Virus record (IMG/VR): IMGVR_UViG_3300046167_000515
Coordinates: 1-55,069 of that record
Reading direction: 5' to 3' (one strand)
DNA: 55,069 nt
Source of the DNA: a virus
A program made the position numbers and the translations under genes. Position 1 is the stretch's first letter. Every line of letters starts with the position of its first letter. The notes under the pieces were generated by a model. The model had not been told where the DNA came from and did no database searches. It saw only the letters and a program-made list of their open reading frames with translations. Below, piece by piece: positions 1 through 9,036 of the stretch.

Positions 1-3000
1 GTTTATAACGTTAGACAAATTAGACATAGCCTCTACTTCCTCTACGGTTGATGATCGCCCAAACTCAGAAACCCCAACCCAGTGCTCTAAAGAGCCTAAT
101 CCGTATGGCGTGTCCTTTACCTTCTCTTCTAATGCTTCAATAGCTTCTTGATACTCTAGCCTTCTTTGCTCCTTCATTTGAGCTGAAGCAGCATTATCCC
201 TTCTGTTTCTTTCTATGGCTCTTCCCTGCCAGGTTTTATACAAGGGTTCTAGCTCAAGAACCTCTCTGGTCTGTCTGTCCTTTTTTAAAGGAATTTTGCC
301 AAGCCTTACATTTTCTCCGTTTTCGTTCGTATAGTTCCAGCCACTTATAGCGTCTGTTTTTCCATTTCCTGTCTGTAAAACCCACCAGTTCCAAAAGTGC
401 CAGCCGTCTTGAAACTTCTTGCTCATGAAGTTTGCGCTCTCTTTCGTTTGCTGTATGTTGACAAACCTTTCAGTGTAGTTCATAGTGAACGGCTTGTCTG
501 GCATACCCATAAACCTAGAGTCTTTTTTAGCGTCTTCCGCTTGCTTTTTATCTTCTTCAGCTTCTTTTTGAACGAACGTATCGTAAATGTCAGTCCCGAA
601 AACGCTTTTAGTAGGAACCTCAATCTCCTTGAACCCAAGCTCTTCTAAAGAGGTAGATTGATTGAGATTGTAAAACTTTCCACCCTTAACTCTTAGCCCA
701 TACTGATACTGGCTTGTTTCACCTAGACCAAACTTAAGGCTCCCTTGAGTGTCTTTTGACGCCTGCTTAATCACCTCGACAACAGAAACTCCTACGATCT
801 TATCCTTAACATCCCCCATACCTTCAAGCATAGGGCTTTTTATTTTTTTAGATATAGCGTTACCAACCTCTTTAGGAACAACGGAAGACAAAGCCTTAAT
901 TATCTCAGATCTCTGGGCTATGGTTATTTGTGACGCAGCTAACTTACCATCCGACATTCCTGCCCACTCTTCCAGATACTGATCAACAGCCTCAGCTACT
1001 TCAGTTTTATTTTTAGCTTTCTTTAAAGCCTCAAAAGCTTCTGCAATTTCAATAGGGGCTTTTCTTAAGATTTCAAGATCTTCTTTTTGAGCCAAAGGCT
1101 CACCTACCACCTCTCCTTCTGGAAACCTACTGTCGAATCCTTTATTTTTAATTCTAGACAAAAACTCATCTCGTTCAACTGCGGAGTCAAAAGTAGCGGT
1201 TCTTTTCCTAACGCTGCTTCCTTTTTTAGCCCTAAAGCCATACTCAACTGTATATCCTGACTTACCTAAAGGAACGTACTTAGCCTTAGCTCCCTTGCCC
1301 ACCTTTTTAACCCTAAGGACCGACTCGTGAGCTTCAATTAGAGCTTTTTTTATTTTTTGTGCGTCTTTAGGGGATTTGGCAAGCCGAAGCTGAATGGCTT
1401 TAGTGGTCTCTAAAAAGAAAGTAACATTACTTCTGTTGGCGTCTTCACCCATCATTCTATAAAAAACAACCAGCTTGTTGTTTCCAGTTTCTGACAGAAG
1501 GGTGTTTACATTTCCTGAAATCCTAGATAGCGTTCCTGGATTACTCACAGCTATAACAGCTTTTCCAAACCCTTTATCCTCTAGCCTCATCTTTTCTGAG
1601 TCCATGCCAGACCTTATGAGGTAGTCTCCTACTTGGTTGTTTCCAACCTGGTCAAATGCAACGCTAATCGAGGCTAGTTCTTTTACGTTAAGCTGTCCGT
1701 TTTCGTCTATAAGACCACTGTCTTTTAGTATGTTTAGAATTTCAGGGTTATCAATCCTTACACTTTTGTCTAGCGAGCTAAGGTTTCCGTCTAGATTATT
1801 TGCTATCCTTGATATATCGGCTGGGCTTGCTGATTCTCTTGAGATTCCTTCCGCCTCAAAAGCTTGATCAACTACAGCTGAATCAAACCTTCTGTCTAGC
1901 TCGTTTAAGCCAGATTCTGTAAAGTTCTGATAGGTCTGAGCGTACTCAGAAATAACAGCCTGAGTAGTTCTTCCAGACTGCTCCATTTGAGCTGTAGTTC
2001 TTTGTGTACCGTACTTAGAGGCTACAGTTGAGGCAAGATCTTTTAAGGCTTGGTTTTTGTACTCACCTCCTTTTACTTCACGTAAAACACCAACTACAAT
2101 CTCCTCGTTTAAATCTTGGCTGTCTGAATACTCTCTTCTTCTGGCTTCAGCAATTCTTCTAACGTCCTCGTTGTCAGACTTTAACAGCTCTTCAGCCATC
2201 TCCTCAAAATTCATTCCCTTGCCGTTGACCTCATCGTGTATCATCTCCTCGATAACATCAAATGAAGAAGCCTCAGGAGACAGGTGTACCGTTCCCGTCT
2301 TTGGGTCGTATTGAGCTTTTGTTTGCAGTCTTTCAGCTGTAGGAACAGCCGCGAAGTAGTCCTCAAGGCTGTCGTATACCTCTACTTTGCCTCCAACAGT
2401 CATAGCTGCATATGCGGTAGTCGAAGAAACCTTATCTAAGTATCCTTGGATCTCCTCGACTGGTTTGCCGAACTTCTCAGCTAACTCGGAAGCTTCGTAC
2501 TGCGTATCCTGCTCTAGGTCCATTAGCGGCTTTTGCAGACTTTCTTTTACTGGTGCAACTTTATTTCCTTTGTTGAATTTATCCAAGTGCTCTCTAGCAG
2601 CCTCAAACGCAAGATCTAGCTGCTCTCTAGCTTTCTGTGCTTGCTGAGACAGTGCGACTCTCCCAAACTCTGCACTAACAAACTCTTCGTTTTTTGCGGC
2701 TTGCTCCAGGCCCTCAGCTGTACTTGCAAGCTCGACTAATGTGGCTGCTAGCTCTGGCCTACCTGAATTGGAAACCTCTCTTGCTATATCCCCCAACGCT
2801 TCATTAGAGACCTCCATCTCATTTATAGCTTCGTTGAGGTTGTTTTCTAGCACACGAATATCCCCTGGCTTTGAAGACTCAGATTTATTAGCGGTCTCTA
2901 GGGCTCTAGCTGCTTTCTCAACTTTTTCCTGATCGGCAAACTTAACGTTAGAAGCGGTAGCTATCGTGTTATTTTGATGAACAATTTCAAGGGTTTTAAA

Positions 3001-5067
3001 CCCAGTCTCCATTCTTTGCCATAAGGGTTGGTTTGCGTCCCCTAACTTATATGTAGTAGAGGCTCTTTGAGCTGCAAACATTGTAGAACCTATTGCTCCC
3101 CCTGAAATAGCCCCTGTCCCAGAGGCTTGTATTACTCTTGCGGCAGCCTCTGATGGGCTTATGTATTCTCCCTTTATAGAAGCGTCAGCCATAATGGTTA
3201 AGTATTCTGTGGTTGCCTCTTGACCCGCCTCAATACCAAATCCTTTGCCGCCCGCCTTTAAAGCTCCTTGAAAGAACCTGTCTAGAGCTATCTTAGACCC
3301 ACCCTTAGATATGCTCTTGGTGATAGTTAAAAGAGCGTGAGCACCAAAAGCCTCTGGAGCACCTTCAGCTAAACCAACAGCAAAAGAGTACCCTAACCTT
3401 TGTCCCGTTCCTTTTTTCACATCTACTCTCTGACCGTCTACAATCATGTAGCTGCCCTCTTCGTCTGACATTACGTTAGGCCCTTCAAGGGATGTGTACG
3501 CGCTCTGTATCTTAAGAGACATGTTTGCTCCGTCTACGGTCCTAGTGTCTAGCTTTTTACCGTTAACAGAAAACTCGTCAAAGTTTGAGTCTAGTTTAGA
3601 TTCCTGATACGCTTGAGCCCCAGCAAGGTAGGTCATCGCAGCAACGCTAGCGGTGGGGCTTTTTGTTACTGCTCCAACCCCAAGGGCCGCTAAAGTAAAC
3701 GGAAGGCTCTCTATGGCGCTTCCGACCATTGAGTCAATGTAGTCGAACAGCCTATCGCCTTCCAGGTTCCCAAACTTATAATCTTCGATTAGGTTAGAGG
3801 AGTATTGAGTCTTTTCAGATCTTAAAGATTCTTTTCTTAATCTCTGTTCAGCCATGAAATCTCTCAATGACTTTTCAGCGCCTGGTACTTGAGCTAATTC
3901 AGCTAACCCGCCCGCTCCAGCAGCAACAAGAGTAAGGGCAGATTCTAACATCAAAGCTAAGTCAATGGACCTGTCCTTGGTCGTGCTTGAAGGCTCTCCA
4001 AAAACACCATCATCATCTATATCAACTGGAATACCTCCTTTAAATAGGTCTTCCTCAATAGCCCTGACCCTTTTCACCCACTCACCCATTACTATCCTGT
4101 CTGAGCCCTCTGGTGCTTTTTGAACTTTTCTGTAAGCAGACTCAAGAGCCATCCTTCTTTCCCTTGCTATAGCGGTCTGCTGGTCATCAGCCATTTTAGC
4201 CATCATAGACGAAAGGGCTTCTTCATCCCCAAGACGTTTTAGCCTAGCCGACTGACCCTCCATCCTCATGTAAGAAGGAGCACCAGGCATTGGTGTGTCG
4301 TCTTGGTAGTTGTTCTCCTCTATCCTAGCTTTAATCTCTTCTAGTTTAGAAGCATCTTTACTTCTTAAATCAATGTACCCTTGATCCTCATTGACAGCTT
4401 TAGATAGTTTTTCATCAGTTAAAGCATCAAACAAAAACCTAGTGTCTTTTGGGTTTTTTTGATGAGCCCTGAATAGCGTTTCATATATATCCCTCTCTTG
4501 TGGACTAGCCTCGGATTCTAGCATCAATGCCTTTGCAGCCGCTCTTGCGTTACCCATGTATTCGAGGGATGTTGCGGCTGGACCCTCCATCATGGATTTG
4601 TATCGCTCGTAAGAATCTTTCCCTCTACCAAAAGCAACAACTCTTTTCTTGTCTGTTTTTACAGGAGCCCCAAAAAAAGATCTTTCCTCCTCGCTAAGAG
4701 GTAGCTCATTAACCGAAACCTCAGAAGGGATATTTGCTTTAATCTCTTCAACAGATGGTTTTACAAACATCTCCCCTTCTGGAGCAACTTCAACCTTTCC
4801 GTCCTGAAGGATTTTCTTTTGCAGGATTGTTTTGCCCTGATACCAGTCAAGTACGTCAGCGTTTGGGCTAGGAGATACAGACTCCGATAAAGAGTCTACC
4901 GATGCTAACCCCGTATCTACTAGGCTTGGATCGGGTTTTTTTTTTTGATTCCTGGCCTTTGAGACTTGATCGCTATTAAAGCCAAGGCTGTATAGGTTGA
5001 TGTCGTCCGCTCCCTGATCAATTAATTCATTAAGATCTGGAGGCGATGGAGTTGGTCCTGAATTCAT
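1..5067 (-). CDS. Giant polyvalent virion protein, N-terminal 1689 codons (runs off left edge)
   Basis: The frame is open from ATG at 5067 to base 1 and exits on a codon boundary. It joins in frame to the piece ending at 55069, giving 2745 aa in total. I recognise no enzyme with confidence. The N-terminus is Pro/Asp-rich. Around residues 440-640 lie Ala/Gly-rich hydrophobic stretches that may be membrane-active. Near residue 930 the pattern GTVHLSPE...EEMIHDEV resembles the zincin peptidase domains of large phage polyvalent proteins, but the first metal-binding His of HExxH is replaced by Glu. Charged coiled-coil-like segments follow. By analogy with polyvalent proteins it is probably packaged in the capsid and ejected with the DNA (inference). 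It follows two internal-protein-like genes and precedes the holin across the circular junction. Confidence 0.85.
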   Translation of the reverse strand, partial: MNSGPTPSPPDLNELIDQGADDINLYSLGFNSDQVSKARNQKKKPDPSLVDTGLASVDSLSESVSPSPNADVLDWYQGKTILQKKILQDGKVEVAPEGEMFVKPSVEEIKANIPSEVSVNELPLSEEERSFFGAPVKTDKKRVVAFGRGKDSYERYKSMMEGPAATSLEYMGNARAAAKALMLESEASPQERDIYETLFRAHQKNPKDTRFLFDALTDEKLSKAVNEDQGYIDLRSKDASKLEEIKARIEENNYQDDTPMPGAPSYMRMEGQSARLKRLGDEEALSSMMAKMADDQQTAIARERRMALESAYRKVQKAPEGSDRIVMGEWVKRVRAIEEDLFKGGIPVDIDDDGVFGEPSSTTKDRSIDLALMLESALTLVAAGAGGLAELAQVPGAEKSLRDFMAEQRLRKESLRSEKTQYSSNLIEDYKFGNLEGDRLFDYIDSMVGSAIESLPFTLAALGVGAVTKSPTASVAAMTYLAGAQAYQESKLDSNFDEFSVNGKKLDTRTVDGANMSLKIQSAYTSLEGPNVMSDEEGSYMIVDGQRVDVKKGTGQRLGYSFAVGLAEGAPEAFGAHALLTITKSISKGGSKIALDRFFQGALKAGGKGFGIEAGQEATTEYLTIMADASIKGEYISPSEAAARVIQASGTGAISGGAIGSTMFAAQRASTTYKLGDANQPLWQRMETGFKTLEIVHQNNTIATASNVKFADQEKVEKAARALETANKSESSKPGDIRVLENNLNEAINEMEVSNEALGDIAREVSNSGRPELAATLVELASTAEGLEQAAKNEEFVSAEFGRVALSQQAQKAREQLDLAFEAAREHLDKFNKGNKVAPVKESLQKPLMDLEQDTQYEASELAEKFGKPVEEIQGYLDKVSSTTAYAAMTVGGKVEVYDSLEDYFAAVPTAERLQTKAQYDPKTGTVHLSPEASSFDVIEEMIHDEVNGKGMNFEEMAEELLKSDNEDVRRIAEARRREYSDSQDLNEEIVVGVLREVKGGEYKNQALKDLASTVASKYGTQRTTAQMEQSGRTTQAVISEYAQTYQNFTESGLNELDRRFDSAVVDQAFEAEGISRESASPADISRIANNLDGNLSSLDKSVRIDNPEILNILKDSGLIDENGQLNVKELASISVAFDQVGNNQVGDYLIRSGMDSEKMRLEDKGFGKAVIAVSNPGTLSRISGNVNTLLSETGNNKLVVFYRMMGEDANRSNVTFFLETTKAIQLRLAKSPKDAQKIKKALIEAHESVLRVKKVGKGAKAKYVPLGKSGYTVEYGFRAKKGSSVRKRTATFDSAVERDEFLSRIKNKGFDSRFPEGEVVGEPLAQKEDLEILRKAPIEIAEAFEALKKAKNKTEVAEAVDQYLEEWAGMSDGKLAASQITIAQRSEIIKALSSVVPKEVGNAISKKIKSPMLEGMGDVKDKIVGVSVVEVIKQASKDTQGSLKFGLGETSQYQYGLRVKGGKFYNLNQSTSLEELGFKEIEVPTKSVFGTDIYDTFVQKEAEEDKKQAEDAKKDSRFMGMPDKPFTMNYTERFVNIQQTKESANFMSKKFQDGWHFWNWWVLQTGNGKTDAISGWNYTNENGENVRLGKIPLKKDRQTREVLELEPLYKTWQGRAIERNRRDNAASAQMKEQRRLEYQEAIEALEEKVKDTPYGLGSLEHWVGVSEFGRSSTVEEVEAMSNLSNVIN

Positions 5068-5084
5068 AAAGCTAATTTACAAAA

Positions 5085-6722
5085 TTATTGACTTAGCTCC
5101 GCCTGGAGCTTATCATAGTCTACGCCGCCCATGTCTTCCACCGCTTTCCTTACCTTCTTTTCAAACTCTGGGTTTGTTCCTTTAGATAAAGCGATAAGAC
5201 CGACGTAGTAATTTGCCTGATTAAGGTCTAGTGACTTATAAAAATCTAACACTACTTTAGACTCACTTTTATCAAGGAGTTTTCCTCCAATCGCCTGCAA
5301 CGCTTCTGTGTGGTTGTCGTCACCCAACTGAAGTACAGCCCCTCTGGAATCAACGCCTGGCTTTGTAACAGGGTTAATACCAGCCTCAGGAATACCTTCG
5401 GTTACAATCTTGTCAAAAGTTCCACTTACCTTTAAATAAAGGTCCCCGTTGTCAGAAAAAGAAGCGTTTTTAATAGTTACCCGACTGCCCGCGTCCGTAA
5501 TCCCAGGAAGAAGTGCTGGCGCTTCGATTTGAACACCAGAAGGCATTTGAGCAACTCCAGTCATGAATTCAATCTGGCTATCAATAGACCCCTCCCCCAT
5601 CATAAACATACTCTTCGCCTCCTCAATCATATCAGGATTTTCAGTAAACACCTCAAACTGTTGATCTTCTACAACCCCTTTTCCATCAGTCGCTTCGCTA
5701 GATCCAGTCTTCTTGGCTGGTTCGCTAGAAACCAAGTCTGTCATTCTTTTTGTCCAGTCTTCTTTAAAACCGTCAACCGCCTCCGCTATTTCGGACTGCT
5801 CTGCAAGAACCTGGCTAACAGGTATTTTCTCGTTTAAAGCGTGCTGAGATATTGCTGTCATGAATATAGGGTCAGACGTAGGGTCCTCTCCTCCAAAGTG
5901 AGTCTCAAAGAAGTTTTCCATTCTAGCCGTATTTGTAGCGTATCCTGGAACTCTCTTAGAGCCTTTATCGTTTAGCGTTTGCTCAGAAAAAAGCTCGTCA
6001 ACAGTTTGATTGTAGTTAAGCTTAGGCTGGCTGATAAAACGCTGACCTACTGTCTCTAGCTGACCTCTTGTCCACTCCTCGGCTGGCAATGACTGACCTG
6101 ACTGAGTGTCTCGAACCATTAGCGTGTAGTTCTCGTCAATAAACCCTTCAAAGCGCCCTGGAGTATTTAGCTCTGACATGTTGTTTTGAAACATCACATC
6201 ATCATAAGCCTCTACCATCCCAGGTTGTCCTGTGATTGCCCTTCCCGCTTGAGTTGTAAGGTTGAGTCCTTTTGCTATGTTTTTTCCGTGAAGACTCTCA
6301 AGCTGTGTTGTGAAGCCGTCTATTTGTTTTGACATAGACACAGCATGGTCCATTCCTTTCGCTTCGATTATGTCTCCATAGATTGAAGAAAACTTATCAA
6401 CCAGACCTAGAATGGGGTCTGAGTGAGACCTAAATAAACCCCCATCGTCAATCGGAAGGTCATTGAGCATTTTTTGCTCTGCGGTTCTTTGAGCTTCTTG
6501 TGCTTTCCTTTGGTTCTCTATAACCTTAGCATACTGCTTCATCTGCTCCTTCTGGAGATCGCCCTGAGCCTTGGCCTCTGCCACCTGAACAGCCTGTTGC
6601 TGCTTCTGCAATAGCGTGTCTTTAGCTACGCGCTCTCCTTGAAGACCGATAAAGTCGTTGACTACCTGACCAGCAATATTACCTTGAGGATAAAAACTTT
6701 GTGTTGATTTGCTTTCAGCCAT
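5085..6722 (-). CDS. Probable internal virion protein, 545 aa
   Basis: No family recognised. Residues about 30-90 form a Gln/Lys/Glu/Ala-rich segment (QKQQQAVQVAEAKAQ) of coiled-coil type. The rest is soluble and mixed alpha/beta. The start ATG overlaps the stop of the upstream gene at 6722, and the stop lies 17 nt before the giant polyvalent gene. Its place between tail genes and the giant protein is typical of podoviral internal or ejection proteins. Function is inferred from order alone. Confidence 0.7.
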   Translation of the reverse strand: MAESKSTQSFYPQGNIAGQVVNDFIGLQGERVAKDTLLQKQQQAVQVAEAKAQGDLQKEQMKQYAKVIENQRKAQEAQRTAEQKMLNDLPIDDGGLFRSHSDPILGLVDKFSSIYGDIIEAKGMDHAVSMSKQIDGFTTQLESLHGKNIAKGLNLTTQAGRAITGQPGMVEAYDDVMFQNNMSELNTPGRFEGFIDENYTLMVRDTQSGQSLPAEEWTRGQLETVGQRFISQPKLNYNQTVDELFSEQTLNDKGSKRVPGYATNTARMENFFETHFGGEDPTSDPIFMTAISQHALNEKIPVSQVLAEQSEIAEAVDGFKEDWTKRMTDLVSSEPAKKTGSSEATDGKGVVEDQQFEVFTENPDMIEEAKSMFMMGEGSIDSQIEFMTGVAQMPSGVQIEAPALLPGITDAGSRVTIKNASFSDNGDLYLKVSGTFDKIVTEGIPEAGINPVTKPGVDSRGAVLQLGDDNHTEALQAIGGKLLDKSESKVVLDFYKSLDLNQANYYVGLIALSKGTNPEFEKKVRKAVEDMGGVDYDKLQAELSQ

Positions 6723-8341
6723 TACTTTCTGTTTTTTGCTTGCTCTCTAAACTTCTTAGTAAGGGACAAGTACCACTTAGATAGTGGGTTGTTAGGGTCA
6801 TTCTTGGCGAGTCTAATTCCTTTTGCTGTGTCGTCTGAGTTAACGATCATCTCAGCACTCTCCACCTTACCTACCATCTTTCCCGTCTGAGCGTCTCTCA
6901 TGTCGATATCAACTCCGTCATGGTCGTATCCTTCTGGGGTGACTACAGCGCCTCCTTCTTGAAATTCTCTTGTAAGGGCGGCTAAAAGATTTTTTAGTGG
7001 TCCTTGATTAAGGATCTCTTCATTTATCTCTCGAACTCTTTGGCGGTTGATTTTCTGTTGTTCTGGGTCTAAGAATCTACCATCATAAGCATACCTCTCA
7101 AATGGATCGTAATTTGGAGAGGACATATTTAGAGGATTGTTCGCTGCGTCATAAAACGGAGTACGACCTCCCCTAAACTTGTCGGCGATGTTTGGAAGCC
7201 CTACTTTGTTTCCTGCTCCGTACAGAGGGAAGTCTTTTTCGGGAAGCGGTTGGTCCTCTTCTTCATATGGATCAAGAGTCTTAAGGCTTAACGGTTTGTT
7301 TCTTGCGTATTCCATTAAATCTCCTAACTCCTCTGGAGATAAATCACTTACCGACTCCGTAAAGCTTTCGTCGTCTTCTAAATTACTAGGGTCAAACTTA
7401 GGAAAAGTAGGGTCTTTAGCTTCAGCCTGTGCTTGCCGACCATTGTATCCAAGAAAATCTGCAAGCTTTTGCTTAGCTATAGGCGTTGTAGCGGATTCTG
7501 TCAACGCCTGAAGAACTGATTTGTTGTCAATTCTGCTTGGGTCAATAGAAGACATGCGTTCTGGAGACTGAAGATCGCTGCTGTAAGTAACCCTATTAGG
7601 AGCCTGTTGGTCCTGCTCCAAAATCCTAACCGAAGGGGCAAGGGCTGAAGATCCAACTGTCTGTCTGTTAAGGGCTTTCTCAACGTTTTGATCAATCTTA
7701 ATTGAATTGTCCTCAGGAAGTATGCCTTCAACCGCAGCCTCTCTTTCCTCGGCAGTCATAACTCTTGGTTCGTCGGCCAAGTTCTGGGTTCCTGTCTTAT
7801 CTCTTACGGCTTTCATTCCTCCAAGACCATCAAAAAATCCAACGCTATCCCCCAGTATAGAGCCTAGCGTACTAAGCCCCATCATGTTTAGTCTGTTCTT
7901 GGCGGCTTCTGCGCCAGCAACTCGCTCTTCTTGCATTCTATCCTGTATCAGGTTAGAACGATCAATAGCTGAGTTTCTTGCGTCTAGCATTTGATTGCCC
8001 CGCACAGCCTGGGCGTTGATGGCATTGCGCTGTCTAGTATCTGACTCTGAAATTTTAGCAGAGCCTGTAGCTAGCTTATCCAGCAGCTGGTTTACATTCT
8101 TGGGGTTGTTTGCCAGGGCTTGCTGTACACCTCTCTCTAGTCCCTCCTGAGCTACAGATGTTTGCGTGGTATTGCCAGCTCTGTTCAGGTTTTGAAGAGC
8201 AGCATCCATCTGCAAGCGATCTTGCTTAATCGGCTCTTGATTCCTAAGTCTTTCTACCTCGTTCTTGATATTCTTCTTTCCTTGAAAATATCCAAAAACC
8301 TCAGGGAGGTACTTTATCAGTTCTATTGCTTTCTCGGCCAT
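6722..8341 (-). CDS. Probable internal/ejected virion protein, 539 aa
   Basis: The first 200 residues are rich in Gln, Asn and Arg and look helical (ALNRQ, RNAINAQAV). A short Gly/Leu/Ser hydrophobic patch (MMGLSTLGSILGDSVGF) follows near residue 155. The C-terminus has a conserved-looking block, EGGAV..PEGYDHDGVDIDM....GKMVGKVESAEMIVN, a type I associate with large phage structural proteins. A TAnnTTTG box ends only 4 nt upstream of the ATG, so the mRNA may be leaderless. Function is inferred from position. Confidence 0.7.
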   Translation of the reverse strand: MAEKAIELIKYLPEVFGYFQGKKNIKNEVERLRNQEPIKQDRLQMDAALQNLNRAGNTTQTSVAQEGLERGVQQALANNPKNVNQLLDKLATGSAKISESDTRQRNAINAQAVRGNQMLDARNSAIDRSNLIQDRMQEERVAGAEAAKNRLNMMGLSTLGSILGDSVGFFDGLGGMKAVRDKTGTQNLADEPRVMTAEEREAAVEGILPEDNSIKIDQNVEKALNRQTVGSSALAPSVRILEQDQQAPNRVTYSSDLQSPERMSSIDPSRIDNKSVLQALTESATTPIAKQKLADFLGYNGRQAQAEAKDPTFPKFDPSNLEDDESFTESVSDLSPEELGDLMEYARNKPLSLKTLDPYEEEDQPLPEKDFPLYGAGNKVGLPNIADKFRGGRTPFYDAANNPLNMSSPNYDPFERYAYDGRFLDPEQQKINRQRVREINEEILNQGPLKNLLAALTREFQEGGAVVTPEGYDHDGVDIDMRDAQTGKMVGKVESAEMIVNSDDTAKGIRLAKNDPNNPLSKWYLSLTKKFREQAKNRK

Positions 8342-8345
8342 TGTG

Positions 8346-8353
8346 CAAATATA
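8346..8353 (-). promoter_or_regulatory. TATATTTG -7 box abutting start codon
   Basis: On the minus strand TATATTTG is followed by CACA-type spacing and the ATG at 8341. It matches Bacteroidetes TAnnTTTG. No TTG lies 20 nt upstream. The transcript would start at or next to the ATG. Confidence 0.5.
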
Positions 8354-8354
8354 G

Positions 8355-8957
8355 TTATTGTTGCCCTAAAGGGTGATGTAGTTTAGAGCTTGTGATATGC
8401 GTGTTTACGCAATATAACTCATGTGGTGTGGTTAGGCTGTTGGTTAGCTCTATTTCTGCCCAGTTGCCTCTCATTGTATCCTTAACGTCTTGCTCAAAGT
8501 AAATCTGCTTACCTGTTGCGCTGTCGTTCCCTGGCTCTATCAATAGTGTTATAGTGCCTGATGACTGGTCATAAGAGTCAACAGACCCAAATGCCGTGTA
8601 AACCCCGCCGTCTAGAAAGTAAACCCCTTGTCCTGTGATTTGACTGCCAAGCTTGTTAAACCTAGGGTAATCACTCATAGTACACACCTTCACAGTCCTG
8701 CTAGCGAGGGTTCCTAAATAGGTGTATTTTGTCGATGTGTCTCTAGGGAAAGCCGAATAAAAAGAGCCTTCTTTTTCAGTAAAGGTTACAGGAATATCTG
8801 ACGTCTGGCCCAGGTTTGTTGTAATCCCAGAGGTTATTGAATACCCACTACCACTACCCTCGTAAGAGACAGCATTGAAAACCTTAACTTCAGATGGGGA
8901 CATCTTTGAAATAACCTTAACGGAAGTAGGGTAAGCTGTTCCGTAGAAGGTGTTCAT
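8355..8957 (-). CDS. C-terminal piece of giant stabilisation/tail protein (frame-broken)
   Basis: This frame is open from 9041, well before its first ATG at 8957, and continues the protein of the 9037-12750 gene. Removing one G of the GG at about 9041-9042 turns the upstream end SNYCSIG-stop into SNYCSI followed by DNKLLSGFWYENTDD and then the present frame. The joined product is 1464 aa. The NTFYG and EVKVFNAVSYEG motifs are typical of the end of crAss-like-type stabilisation proteins (family recollection). It is very unlikely to be an independent gene. Confidence 0.75.
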   Translation of the reverse strand: MNTFYGTAYPTSVKVISKMSPSEVKVFNAVSYEGSGSGYSITSGITTNLGQTSDIPVTFTEKEGSFYSAFPRDTSTKYTYLGTLASRTVKVCTMSDYPRFNKLGSQITGQGVYFLDGGVYTAFGSVDSYDQSSGTITLLIEPGNDSATGKQIYFEQDVKDTMRGNWAEIELTNSLTTPHELYCVNTHITSSKLHHPLGQQ

Positions 8958-9036
8958 TGTAGTTGACTTGTGGTTGTTGAACAGGTAAGACTGCGTGTCA
9001 TCAGTGTTCTCATACCAAAAACCAGATAAAAGTTTG

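Noticed and set aside
1-4000. Several 60-86 codon plus-strand frames
   Set aside because: All are antisense to the long open polyvalent frame and have no coding character.
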